A stretch of 59,643 nt of DNA from an uncultured Lachnospiraceae bacterium (GTDB lineage: Bacteria; Bacillota; Clostridia; Lachnospirales; Lachnospiraceae): assembly GCA_947630025.1 (NCBI GenBank), contig CANRFZ010000018.1, positions 1-59,643 on the forward strand, in the 5' to 3' direction. Shown here piece after piece: positions 43,360 through 51,798 of the stretch (the first letter of the stretch is position 1; every line of letters starts with the position of its first letter). The notes under the pieces were generated by a model that saw only the letters and a program-made list of their open reading frames with translations, did not search any database and had not been told where the DNA came from. Position numbers and translations under genes: made by a program.

Positions 43360-44721
43360 TTACAGATCCGAAAACTGTATCAGCTTCAGGTTCGGCCTGA
43401 TCTTGGCCTCCAGATTCAGCCGCTCGTCAAACCGGTACGCCGTATACATATAGATATAATCGGCGGTAATCTTTGCCTTGGCAGCGTAGCGCAGCAGCTC
43501 CTCGTAGTCCTCGTAGGCCACCGGCTTCTCCCAGCAGCACATACCGATCAGCGTATGCCCTTCCTCGTCCTGCGCGATGATGTCCAGCCCGCCGTCTTTG
43601 CCAACCCACTCGCCGATCCTGTCCGGCACGATCGGCAGCCTGCCGCGCCTGCTCAGCCCGGTGAGATGCTGGCGGCACACCGCCTTAAAATACCCCGACA
43701 CGTACCGCTTGAAATCGGACATGATATAGCGGTTATAAAACTCGCCGATGGAGAGCCGGTAGAGATCGCTCTGGTACGGATACATATAAGTGTAGTAAAA
43801 ATCCACCAGCGGATGACTGATCCGGTAGATCCCTTTCTGAACGTTCTCCCTGCCCGCCGTGTCGTAGGAAAAGACCTTTTCCACCAGCTCCAGCTCGATC
43901 AGGTTTTTCAGATAGACGCTGATCTTCGCCCGGGAAAACGCCGTGTGCAGATAGAGGTCGTTCAGTTTATGGCGGCCCGCCGCGATGGACGCCAAGATCG
44001 TATTATATACCGCCGGTTCCCTGAGCTGCTCCGTCAGCAGGCGCTCGCCCTCGCCGAACAGGAAACTGTTGACATCCAGTATGTAACGGCAGATATTCTG
44101 CTGGATCGTAAGCCTGTCGTCAAAATGATTCCACAGTCCCGGAAAACCGCCCAGCACCGCGTATGCCTCCACGCATTCCTCGATGCGGAAATTGGGAAAA
44201 CGCTGCACGATATCGTCAAACGGCATCTCCCGCACTTTGAGAAACCCCGACAGTTCGTAGGCCGCCTCGCCGATCCGGTTCACCATGCTGTTCTCCACCC
44301 AGCCGATGGCGGAACTGCACAGTACCACCATGATCTCGTCGTGGTTCCACTGGCTGTGCACAAAGGACACCAGTTCCTGCATAAACCGCCCGCCTGCCCT
44401 GACAATATGCTGAAACTCGTCGATGACGAGAACTCTCTTGTCGCTGCTGCCCCGCGTCAGTCTGGCAAAAATGTCGTGGAAGCCGGGGTACTCCCCGATC
44501 TCGTATCCGTCCCGCATAAGCTGCCTGCCCCACTGGTAGAGCTGCTCCCGCTCCGAGCACGGCCTCGCCAGATAGTAGCTGCCGCTTTTGCCGTCCAAAA
44601 ACTCCTTTAGAAGCGTGGTTTTGCCGATATTTCTCTGGCCGTATACGACCAGAATCTGGCTGCCTTCTCTGTCATAATAATTATTCAGATATTTTAACTC
44701 AGACATCCTGCCCAGCAACAT
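43360..44721 (-). CDS. AAA+ ATPase with degenerate DUF234-like nuclease tail
   Basis: 453 residues. Walker A is GQRNIGKTT, Walker B is RVLVIDEFQHI, and a sensor segment VVLCSSAIGWVENSM follows. A winged helix (about 240-300) and a C-terminal domain complete it. The C-terminal PD-(D/E)xK core reads GGLDIIAQDEEGHTLIGMCCWEK, with Cys where active relatives have the first Glu of ExK. Nuclease activity is therefore doubtful. These proteins are widespread in archaea and Clostridia and their role is unsettled. The gene lies between an EAL protein and topB. Confidence 0.85.
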   Translation of the reverse strand: MLLGRMSELKYLNNYYDREGSQILVVYGQRNIGKTTLLKEFLDGKSGSYYLARPCSEREQLYQWGRQLMRDGYEIGEYPGFHDIFARLTRGSSDKRVLVIDEFQHIVRAGGRFMQELVSFVHSQWNHDEIMVVLCSSAIGWVENSMVNRIGEAAYELSGFLKVREMPFDDIVQRFPNFRIEECVEAYAVLGGFPGLWNHFDDRLTIQQNICRYILDVNSFLFGEGERLLTEQLREPAVYNTILASIAAGRHKLNDLYLHTAFSRAKISVYLKNLIELELVEKVFSYDTAGRENVQKGIYRISHPLVDFYYTYMYPYQSDLYRLSIGEFYNRYIMSDFKRYVSGYFKAVCRQHLTGLSRRGRLPIVPDRIGEWVGKDGGLDIIAQDEEGHTLIGMCCWEKPVAYEDYEELLRYAAKAKITADYIYMYTAYRFDERLNLEAKIRPNLKLIQFSDL

Positions 44722-44738
44722 AGCTTTCCTCGCATCTA

Positions 44739-46463
44739 CTATGCCGTCATGTCGGCGAGCAGACTCTCGATCTGCTCCGACGGCATCGGCTTGCCCAGAT
44801 AGAAGCCTTGGATATTGTCACAACTGATCTCGTTCAGATAGCGGTACTGTTCCTCCGTCTCGACACCCTCCGCGATCGTCTCGTATCCCAGCTTTTTCAC
44901 CATATAAATGATGGACTCCGTGATGATCCTCGTATTCTCGTCGGTGATGACGGTATCGATAAACGATTTGTCAATCTTCAGCGTGTCGATCGGCAGCCCT
45001 TTCAGATAGGACAGAGAGGAATACCCCGTCCCGAAATCGTCGAGACTGATCTTGATGCCCAGATCTTTTAGGACGGCCAGCTTCCGCGTCACCTCCGCGA
45101 AGTCGTCGATCAGCACCGACTCCGTGATCTCCAGCTCCACCTCCGCGGCCTCCACGCCGTATTTTTTCATCAGGCGCAGCAGCCCGTCGATAAACTCCGG
45201 CTGCCGGTACTGGATCGCCGAGATGTTGAGCGAAATGATCAACGGATAGGCATATTTCCGCTTCCACTCCGAAAAGGCGCGCAGGCTCTCCTCGATCACC
45301 CATGTGCCGATCGGAATGATCGCGCCGTTCTTCTCCGCGATCGGGATAAACACCGCCGGGCTGACCATCCGCCCATTGTCGTCTTTCCAGCGGATCAGCG
45401 CCTCCACGCCCCGCAGCCGCCTGTCCGCCGTATGGAACTGCGGCTGGTAATACATGATAAAATTCTGTTCAAAAATGGCGTCCTTTAGTTTATTCTCGAT
45501 GCTTACCTTTTTCAAAAAATCATCCAGAATCGCGCCCTCGTAGTAGACGACATTGTTCTTGCCCATATTTTTGGCCTTGAACATAACGATCTCGGCACAG
45601 TTGATCAGCTCCAGCGTTCCCGTGGCAGCCTCCGGATACTCCGCCACGCCCACGCTGATCGTCAGCATGATCTCCTGCCCGCCGGACAGGATGAACGGCT
45701 GCTTGAGGCGCTCGCTGATCGTCCGATAGATCGTGTTGACGCTTCTGGCACCGCAGGGATCGTATATGCCGATACAGTAGATGTCGCTGTTAAAATGGGA
45801 GACCACCACGTTGTCACTCATCAGATCGGACAGAAACTGCCCGAACAACTGCACCAGCTCGTCTCCGGCGATCAGGCCCATGCCGTCGTTGATGCGCCTG
45901 AAATCGTCGAAATCCACAAACATAATCGCCACGGCCGCATTCGCACTCTCCGCCTTGCGGATCATCTCGCCCACCAGCCGGACGAAATAGTTGCGGTTAT
46001 ACAGGCCCGTCAGCATATCATAATAGGCCATATAGGTCAACTCGTCGTTCTGCGCGACGAGTTTGGTCACATCCTTGAATCGGATGATCTTATCCGTGGG
46101 CTCGCCCTGCTCGTCGTAGACCACGTTGACCTCCACCTCCACGCAGATGCGCTTGTCTTTTAACCGCACCTCGAGAGACTGGTTCTGCAGCTTCTGTTCC
46201 TCGATAAACAGAACTTCCCGCAGCGGAATGACATACTGCTCCTCCACACAGTCATAGAGTCTGTTCATGTCGTGGACATCCCGCACCGTAAAGCCGAAGA
46301 AATGGTCCCAGTTCGCCACCGTCTGAAATTTTTGGCTTTCAAAACTGTAATACAAAAAAGCGTTGTTGGACGTCTCGCAGATCAGCCGGAGCATCTTTTC
46401 TTCGCTGCTCAGCTTCTCATTCATCGCGCTCAGCAGATCAATCTGGTATTTTAATTCATCCAT
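44739..46463 (-). CDS. EAL-domain c-di-GMP phosphodiesterase with PAS and degenerate GGDEF
   Basis: 574 residues, cytoplasmic. A PAS-like N-terminus (about 20-130, ending DKIIRFKDVTKL) leads into a GGDEF domain in which the signature has become SHFNSDIYCIGIY, so cyclase activity is not expected. The EAL domain (about 320-570) is complete: GVEALIRW, SLNISAIQY, LEITES, LDDFGTGYSS, LKIDKSF, AEGVET, QGFYLGKPM. The degenerate GGDEF may still bind GTP and regulate. It is 17 nt upstream of the DUF234-like ATPase gene. Confidence 0.88.
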   Translation of the reverse strand: MDELKYQIDLLSAMNEKLSSEEKMLRLICETSNNAFLYYSFESQKFQTVANWDHFFGFTVRDVHDMNRLYDCVEEQYVIPLREVLFIEEQKLQNQSLEVRLKDKRICVEVEVNVVYDEQGEPTDKIIRFKDVTKLVAQNDELTYMAYYDMLTGLYNRNYFVRLVGEMIRKAESANAAVAIMFVDFDDFRRINDGMGLIAGDELVQLFGQFLSDLMSDNVVVSHFNSDIYCIGIYDPCGARSVNTIYRTISERLKQPFILSGGQEIMLTISVGVAEYPEAATGTLELINCAEIVMFKAKNMGKNNVVYYEGAILDDFLKKVSIENKLKDAIFEQNFIMYYQPQFHTADRRLRGVEALIRWKDDNGRMVSPAVFIPIAEKNGAIIPIGTWVIEESLRAFSEWKRKYAYPLIISLNISAIQYRQPEFIDGLLRLMKKYGVEAAEVELEITESVLIDDFAEVTRKLAVLKDLGIKISLDDFGTGYSSLSYLKGLPIDTLKIDKSFIDTVITDENTRIITESIIYMVKKLGYETIAEGVETEEQYRYLNEISCDNIQGFYLGKPMPSEQIESLLADMTA

Positions 46464-46543
46464 GTTTACCGTACCCCAATACTCTTACGTTCCCCCAGTT
46501 CGCAGAGTAACACCCTTATACATTTTCCGAGTCTTATGTACCG

Positions 46544-47629
46544 CTATTTCTTCGTGATATAGCCCTTGGCCTTCAGCGTCTCGGCGCAGAGAATCGCGCC
46601 GCCCGCCGCGCCGCGCACCGTGTTGTGCGACAAGCCGACGAATTTCCAGTCGTAAACGCTATCCTCGCGGATGCGTCCCACGCTGACGCCCATGCCCCTC
46701 TCGTAATCTACGTCCAGCTTTACCTGCGGGCGGTCGTCCTCCGTCATCACACGGATAAACTGCTTCGGCGCGCTGGGCAGCTCCAGCTCCTGCGGAAGTC
46801 CGCGGAAATTCTCCAGCTTTTCGATCAACTGCTCCTTCGTCGGTTTCTTCTTAAACTTCACAAAGACCGCCGCCGTGTGGCCGTTTAATACCGGCACGCG
46901 GATGCACTGGCAGGTGATAACGGGGCCCGCCGCCGGTACGATCTGCCCGTTTTCCACTTTGCCCCAGATCTTTAACGGCTCCTTCTCGCTTTTTTCTTCC
47001 TCGCCGCCAATATAGGGAATCACGTTCTCCACCATCTCCGGCCAGTCTCGGAACGTCTTGCCCGCGCCGGAGATCGCCTGATAGGTCGTGGCCACCACCT
47101 CGTAGGGCTCAAACGGCATCCACGCCGTCAGCACCGGCGCATAGCTCTGGATCGAGCAGTTGGGCTTTACGGCGATAAAACCGCGGGAAGTGCCGAGACG
47201 CTTCCGCTGCGCCTCAATGACGTCGAAATGCTCCGGATTGATCTCCGGCACGACCATCGGCACATCCGGCGTCCAGCGGTGCGCGCTATTGTTGGAAACC
47301 ACCGGCGTCTCCGTCCGCGCGTAGTCTTCCTCGATCTTTCGGATCTCGTCCTTCGTCATGTCCACCGCGGAGAAGACGAAGTCCACCTCCGACGCCACCG
47401 CTTCCACTTCGTTGACATTTTTTACCACGATCTTTTTTACGGCCTCGGGCACCGGCGTGTCCATCTTCCATCTGCCGTCCACTGCCTCCTCATAAGTTCT
47501 GCCAGCGGAACGCGGGCTGGCGGCGATGGTCGTCACCTCGAACCAAGGGTGGTTTTCCAGCAGCGCGATAAAACGCTGCCCCACCATGCCGGTTCCTCCC
47601 AAGATACCTACCTTTAATCTGTCACTCAT
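46544..47629 (-). CDS. asd: Aspartate-semialdehyde dehydrogenase
   Basis: About 361 residues. The NADP-binding GGTGMVGQRF is at the start, the catalytic Cys is C158 in KPNCSIQSY, and SGAGKTFRDWPEM and NTVRGAAGG are family signatures. It makes aspartate semialdehyde for lysine/diaminopimelate, threonine and methionine synthesis. This is the archaeal/clostridial-type ASADH. The start is the ATG at 47629 after GGAAAGGAG; the track-length N-terminal extension has no ribosome site. Confidence 0.94.
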   Translation of the reverse strand: MSDRLKVGILGGTGMVGQRFIALLENHPWFEVTTIAASPRSAGRTYEEAVDGRWKMDTPVPEAVKKIVVKNVNEVEAVASEVDFVFSAVDMTKDEIRKIEEDYARTETPVVSNNSAHRWTPDVPMVVPEINPEHFDVIEAQRKRLGTSRGFIAVKPNCSIQSYAPVLTAWMPFEPYEVVATTYQAISGAGKTFRDWPEMVENVIPYIGGEEEKSEKEPLKIWGKVENGQIVPAAGPVITCQCIRVPVLNGHTAAVFVKFKKKPTKEQLIEKLENFRGLPQELELPSAPKQFIRVMTEDDRPQVKLDVDYERGMGVSVGRIREDSVYDWKFVGLSHNTVRGAAGGAILCAETLKAKGYITKK

Positions 47630-47663
47630 CTCTATGTGCTCCTTTCCTGTCAGTTCTTTTTCT

Positions 47664-47784
47664 GATATATCATTCTTTCCTTGATTCATTCTTCATTCTG
47701 CTGCCTGCCGCCACCGTTCTCTGCCAGTATCATGCTTTCCTTCCTTTTCTCATGCTTCATCCCGCTATTCGCCGTCGCCGTTCT
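47664..47784 (-). repeat. Imperfect tandem duplication of the argH 3' end
   Basis: The roughly 57-bp segment at about 47727-47784, which includes the last argH codons and stop, resembles about 47664-47720 next to it. Shared blocks are TATCAT-CTTTCC, TTCAT and CGCC-CCGTTCT. The offset is about 63 bp. The region is pyrimidine-rich on the plus strand. Confidence 0.55.
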
Positions 47785-49198
47785 TTACTAACGGCTCGTT
47801 CTCGCCGGGCGACATTCCCTTGTCGTTGGACAGATACGCCTTTTCCATGGCGATGACCTCCTGCATGGCCGCCTTTCCCGGCGCACCCACCGTCAGCCGC
47901 TTCTCCACGCAGGTTTTCAGGCTCACCGCCTCGTAGACGTCCTCCGCGAAGGCCGGACTGATGGCCTGCAGCTCCTCGATCGACAGATCTTCTATGCCGC
48001 ACTGCTTGTCGATACAGTATAGGACAAGCCTGCCGATGATGCCATGGGCATCCCGAAACGGCACGCCGCGCCCCACCAGATAGTCCGCCGCGTCCGTGGC
48101 ATTGGTAAAGCCGCGCATGGCGCTCCGCTCCATGACATCCCTGCGGAATTTCATCGTGCGGATCATCCCCGTAAATAGCGACAGGCAGCCCTTGACGGTA
48201 TCGATCGCGTCAAAGGTCAGCTCCTTGTCCTCCTGCATATCCTTATTATAAGCAAGCGGCAGCCCCTTCATCGTCGTCAGGATCGAAACAAGCGCCCCGT
48301 ACACGCGGCCCGTCTTGCCCCGGATCAGCTCGGCGATATCCGGGTTTTTCTTCTGCGGCATGATGCTGCTCCCGGTGGAATAAGCGTCGTCGATCTCCAC
48401 GAACCGGTACTCGTCACTGTTCCAGATGATGATCTCCTCGCAGAAACGGCTCAGGTGCATCATCACGGTGGACAGGGCGCTCAGGAACTCGATCACATAG
48501 TCTCTGTCCGACACGGAATCCATACTGTTTAACGTCGGCCCCTCGAAGCCCAAAAGCGACGCCGTATAGTTTCTGTCCAGCGGGTAAGTCGTTCCGGCCA
48601 GCGCGCCGGCGCCCAGCGGACAATAATTCATGCGGTGGTAGATATCCTTCAGCCGGGAGCGGTCGCGCTTAAACATCTCAAAATACGCGCCCAGATGGTG
48701 CGCCAGCGTCACCGGCTGCGCCTTCTGCATATGGGTAAAGCCCGGCATATACGTATCCGTATGCTCCTCCATCAGCGAAAGAAGCGTCTCCAGAAGCTCC
48801 TTGAGCAGTTCGTCCGCCACCAGCACCTCAATTCTGATGTAGAGCCTCATGTCCAGCGCCACCTGATCGTTGCGGCTCCGGCCCGTGTGCAGCTTCTTGC
48901 CCGCGTCGCCCACACGCTCGATCAGATTGGCCTCCACGAAACTGTGGATGTCCTCGTACTCCTCCGTGATCTGCAGCCTGCCTTCCTCCACATCCCTGCG
49001 GATGCCGGTCAGCCCTTTCAGGATGACGTCTTTTTCCTCCTTGGTCAGGATTCCCTGCTTCGCAAGCATGACCACATGGGCAATACTGCCCTCGATATCC
49101 TGACGGAAAAACTTCCGGTCAAAAGCAATCGACGCATTAAAATCATATACCAGCCGATCCGTTTCCTTCGTGAAGCGGCCGCCCCACAACTGTGCCAT
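47765..49198 (-). CDS. argH: Argininosuccinate lyase
   Basis: About 477 residues. MAQLWGGRFTKETDRLV and HTGRSRNDQVALDMR are at the N-terminal substrate site, and GSSIMPQKKNPDIAELIRG is the fumarase/aspartase signature with the catalytic serine loop. It splits argininosuccinate to arginine and fumarate. GGAGG precedes the ATG at 49198. A good promoter lies just upstream. No other arg genes are in the window, so argG is elsewhere. The short C-terminal tail (GENEPLVKNGDGE) is beyond the usual family end. Confidence 0.95.
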   Translation of the reverse strand: MAQLWGGRFTKETDRLVYDFNASIAFDRKFFRQDIEGSIAHVVMLAKQGILTKEEKDVILKGLTGIRRDVEEGRLQITEEYEDIHSFVEANLIERVGDAGKKLHTGRSRNDQVALDMRLYIRIEVLVADELLKELLETLLSLMEEHTDTYMPGFTHMQKAQPVTLAHHLGAYFEMFKRDRSRLKDIYHRMNYCPLGAGALAGTTYPLDRNYTASLLGFEGPTLNSMDSVSDRDYVIEFLSALSTVMMHLSRFCEEIIIWNSDEYRFVEIDDAYSTGSSIMPQKKNPDIAELIRGKTGRVYGALVSILTTMKGLPLAYNKDMQEDKELTFDAIDTVKGCLSLFTGMIRTMKFRRDVMERSAMRGFTNATDAADYLVGRGVPFRDAHGIIGRLVLYCIDKQCGIEDLSIEELQAISPAFAEDVYEAVSLKTCVEKRLTVGAPGKAAMQEVIAMEKAYLSNDKGMSPGENEPLVKNGDGE

Positions 49199-49232
49199 GC
49201 GCTGAACCTCCACTAAATTAAATCTGAATTTG

Positions 49233-49261
49233 ATGATACCACAACTTTGTTTTCTTTTCAA
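49233..49261 (-). promoter_or_regulatory. Sigma-A promoter of argH
   Basis: On the minus strand TTGAAA (49261-49256), 17-bp spacer, TATCAT (49238-49233). The predicted start is about 49226, giving a leader near 28 nt. Confidence 0.65.
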
Positions 49262-49323
49262 TCAAAACACATATTTTCTTCCTATTCATACAATATCGTA
49301 TAACCACAAGGAGTTGTCGTGCC

Positions 49324-50112
49324 ATGCAGCCATTGTTATCGCTACAGGATATCTCATACGCCTATCACAATCTAAAAGGGGAAACGCCCGCCCTGTCACA
49401 TATCTCCATGGACATATTCCCGGGAGAATTTCTGGCCATCGTCGGCCCCAGCGGATGCGGCAAGTCCACGCTGCTCTCCGTGATCGCGGGCCTCCTGGCG
49501 CCGGAGTCCGGCAGCATCTACTGCCGCGGCGAACTCCTCCCGCCGCAGACGCCCTGCAGATCCGTCAAGATCGGCTATATGCTGCAGCGCGACCATCTGT
49601 TTGAATGGCGCAGTATCTATCGGAACGTGATTCTGGGACTGGAGCTGAACCATACGCTGACCAGAGAAAATACGGCGTATGTGCTGCAGCTTCTGAAAGA
49701 TTACGACCTGTACGCCTTTAAAGACAAAAAACCGTCCGAACTGTCCGGCGGAATGCGGCAGCGCGCCGCGCTGATCCGCACGATGGCAGTGCGCCCCGAC
49801 CTGTTCCTGCTGGATGAGCCGTTCAGCGCGCTGGATTTCCAGACACGGCTGAATGTGTCGGCGGATATCGCCAATATCATCCGCAGCACGGACAAAACTG
49901 CCGTCCTGATCACCCACGACCTGTCGGAAGCAATCACGCTGGCGGACCGCGTTCTGGTACTGTCGAAAAGACCTGCCGGAATCAAATGTGAAATGCCGAT
50001 CCGCTTCCCCGTAGGCCGCCTAGACCCGCTGGAAATCCGCAACACTTCGGAATACCAACGCTATTTCAATCATCTATGGGAGGTGCTGACCGGTGACGAA
50101 TCCATCACCTGA
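49324..50112 (+). CDS. ABC transporter ATP-binding protein (SsuB/TauB/ThiZ type)
   Basis: 262 residues. Walker A GPSGCGKST, Q-loop LQRDHLFEWRSI, signature ELSGGMRQRAAL, Walker B LFLLDEPFSALD and switch THDLSEAITLADR are all intact. The type is that of nitrate/sulfonate/pyrimidine importers. AAGGAG precedes the ATG by ten bases. The permease gene begins inside its last 20 bases, so the two are co-translated. No substrate-binding protein gene is nearby, so ligand identity is open. Confidence 0.9.
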   Translation: MQPLLSLQDISYAYHNLKGETPALSHISMDIFPGEFLAIVGPSGCGKSTLLSVIAGLLAPESGSIYCRGELLPPQTPCRSVKIGYMLQRDHLFEWRSIYRNVILGLELNHTLTRENTAYVLQLLKDYDLYAFKDKKPSELSGGMRQRAALIRTMAVRPDLFLLDEPFSALDFQTRLNVSADIANIIRSTDKTAVLITHDLSEAITLADRVLVLSKRPAGIKCEMPIRFPVGRLDPLEIRNTSEYQRYFNHLWEVLTGDESIT

Positions 50113-50929
50113 TTATCCTGACAAAAAATCCACATCCGCCGTATCCGACAGCCAGCGGCTCTTTCTGAAAGCCCACAGACGCCATCACCATCTGGTGGCT
50201 CTGGCAAGAGGCTGCCTGATCGTACTGTTTCTGGGCGTATGGGAAGCGGCGGCCAGATGCGGCCTGATTGACGTATTTTTCTTCAGCAGTCCCGGCGGCA
50301 TCGTCACCTGTCTGGGCCGGATGATTGCGGACCGCTCGTTCTTTGCGCACACCGGGATCACCCTGCTGGAAGTGATTGCAAGTTTCGCGCTGGTGACGCT
50401 GCTTGGCTTGTCTGCGGCGTCTATCCTGTGGTATATCCGCGGGCTCTCGGAAGTGCTGGAGCCCTATCTGGTGGTGCTGAACGCCCTGCCTAAATCGGCG
50501 CTGGCGCCCCTGCTGATCGTCTGGCTGGGAACCGGCACCAATACCATCATCGTCGCCGGCATATCCGTGGCCGTCTTCGGTTCCGTCATCAGCCTGCACA
50601 CCGGCTTCTGTCAGGCCGATCCCGAAATGCTCAAACTGATCTACACGCTGGGCGGAAGCAGGCGGGACGCCTTCTTCAAAGTCATCCTCCCCAGCAGCAT
50701 ACCGCTGATCCTGAGCAATATGAAAGTCAATATCGGACTGGCGCTGGTGGGCGTGATCATCGGTGAATTTCTGGCTGCCAGACGCGGCCTCGGCTACCTG
50801 ATTATTTACGGCTCCCAAGTCTTCCAGCTCAATATGGTGATCACATCCATCATTATCCTGTGCGCCATCGCGATGGCGTTCTATCAACTGATCCAGCGTC
50901 TGGAGCACCGCTACCGCAAGAAGAACTGA
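50093..50929 (+). CDS. ABC transporter permease (SsuC/TauC/ThiX type)
   Basis: 278 residues with about six membrane helices. The permease EAA-loop is visible near residues 185-210 (IYTLGGSRRDAFFKVILPSSIPLILS). It starts with GTG at 50093, overlapping the ATPase gene by 20 nt, with GGGAGG eight to nine bases upstream. The first 35 residues are hydrophilic. The 3' end is repeated downstream (50909-50990). Confidence 0.88.
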   Translation: MTNPSPDYPDKKSTSAVSDSQRLFLKAHRRHHHLVALARGCLIVLFLGVWEAAARCGLIDVFFFSSPGGIVTCLGRMIADRSFFAHTGITLLEVIASFALVTLLGLSAASILWYIRGLSEVLEPYLVVLNALPKSALAPLLIVWLGTGTNTIIVAGISVAVFGSVISLHTGFCQADPEMLKLIYTLGGSRRDAFFKVILPSSIPLILSNMKVNIGLALVGVIIGEFLAARRGLGYLIIYGSQVFQLNMVITSIIILCAIAMAFYQLIQRLEHRYRKKN

Positions 50930-50990
50930 CCGCTGCGGGAGGCGCGCTATCGCAAGAGAAACTGACCGCTATGGGAGGCGCGCTACGGAG
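50909..50990 (+). repeat. 36-bp tandem repeat built from the permease 3' end
   Basis: Blocks starting at 50909, 50945 and 50981 (CGCTACCGCAAG, CGCTATCGCAAG, CGCTACGGAG) repeat with a 36-bp period. The first contains the permease stop codon. Confidence 0.7.
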
Positions 50991-51708
50991 CGGTAGAATC
51001 CTCGTCGAGATCTATGATCTCCATGTCCTTCACCGCTTCGGGAATGGCAGCGTTCCGCGTTTCTTCTCCGTCAAGCGGCGGTTCCTGCGCTCCGTCAGGC
51101 GCTTCCTTCTTGTGAGCCTTCTCCGCCTTTTCCGCGCGGACGGTGGAGATAATGCCTACGGCAAATATCGCAATAATCAGAGCGGCTATAATAACGCCCC
51201 AGATGCGCGAACGCCGCGTGTCCGCCCGGTACTTTTCCACCATCTCCACCACGATCTCGCTCTCGGCGCCCTGCTCCTCAAACTCCGCATTCAGCGCGTC
51301 CACATCGATGGTCTCCACCGCCAAGGCCGCGCCGCCGCCCTGTTCCTTCTCCGCACCGTCTGCCACGTCCGCAGCGGCCTCTCCGCCGTCCTCGTCCGGC
51401 GCGGCTTCCGCGTCCTGCAGCGATTTGGGGATGTACCCGGTCTTGCCCTGATACGAAACGATATACCAGCCGTTCTCCGTCTCTCCCGTCACGAAGACAA
51501 CGGCATCCGCCTCATAGGAGAAAACCACCTCCGCATCCTCCTCCGGACTGGCCAGCGCGTCGATATGCTGCAGCGCCCGCATAAACTGACTGTTCTCCGC
51601 AGCCGCAGAGGTGAGCGTCTCCCGCGCATAGGCCCGGGCGGAGTATCCCGCCCCTGCCAGAAGCATCAGCAGTATGGTGGTGATTAATAAGTTGTACGTT
51701 TTTTTCAT
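50983..51708 (-). CDS. Exported SH3-like protein with C-terminal membrane anchor
   Basis: 241 residues. A signal peptide or N-terminal anchor (about 5-25, LLITTILLMLLAGAGYSARA) is followed by an SH3-like fold (about 55-100, DAVVFVTGETENGWYIVSYQGKTGYIP). An acidic linker comes next, then a transmembrane helix (about 171-190) and a charged tail inside the cell. SH3-like domains in this setting usually bind cell wall. AGGAGG lies before the ATG. No partner is clear. It converges with the ABC permease gene. Confidence 0.7.
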   Translation of the reverse strand: MKKTYNLLITTILLMLLAGAGYSARAYARETLTSAAAENSQFMRALQHIDALASPEEDAEVVFSYEADAVVFVTGETENGWYIVSYQGKTGYIPKSLQDAEAAPDEDGGEAAADVADGAEKEQGGGAALAVETIDVDALNAEFEEQGAESEIVVEMVEKYRADTRRSRIWGVIIAALIIAIFAVGIISTVRAEKAEKAHKKEAPDGAQEPPLDGEETRNAAIPEAVKDMEIIDLDEDSTAP

Positions 51709-51752
51709 TTTGGTCCTCCTGTATTGTGGGTGGAAAAGAATGTCAATTCCAC

Positions 51753-51767
51753 ACTTTATATCAGGAG
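51753..51767 (+). repeat. Inverted-repeat arm downstream of Rpn gene 1
   Basis: ACTTTATATCAGGAG. Its reverse complement recurs at 53096-53109 on the other side of the Rpn gene, and the same motif is present at 59312-59326 and 59341-59355 beside Rpn gene 2. Confidence 0.6.
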
Positions 51768-51798
51768 TTTGATCGGTTATATCCGCAAAGGAATGGCC

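Noticed and set aside
49233..49261. ArgR operator in front of argH
   Set aside because: AT-rich sequence is present, but no convincing pair of ARG boxes could be placed.
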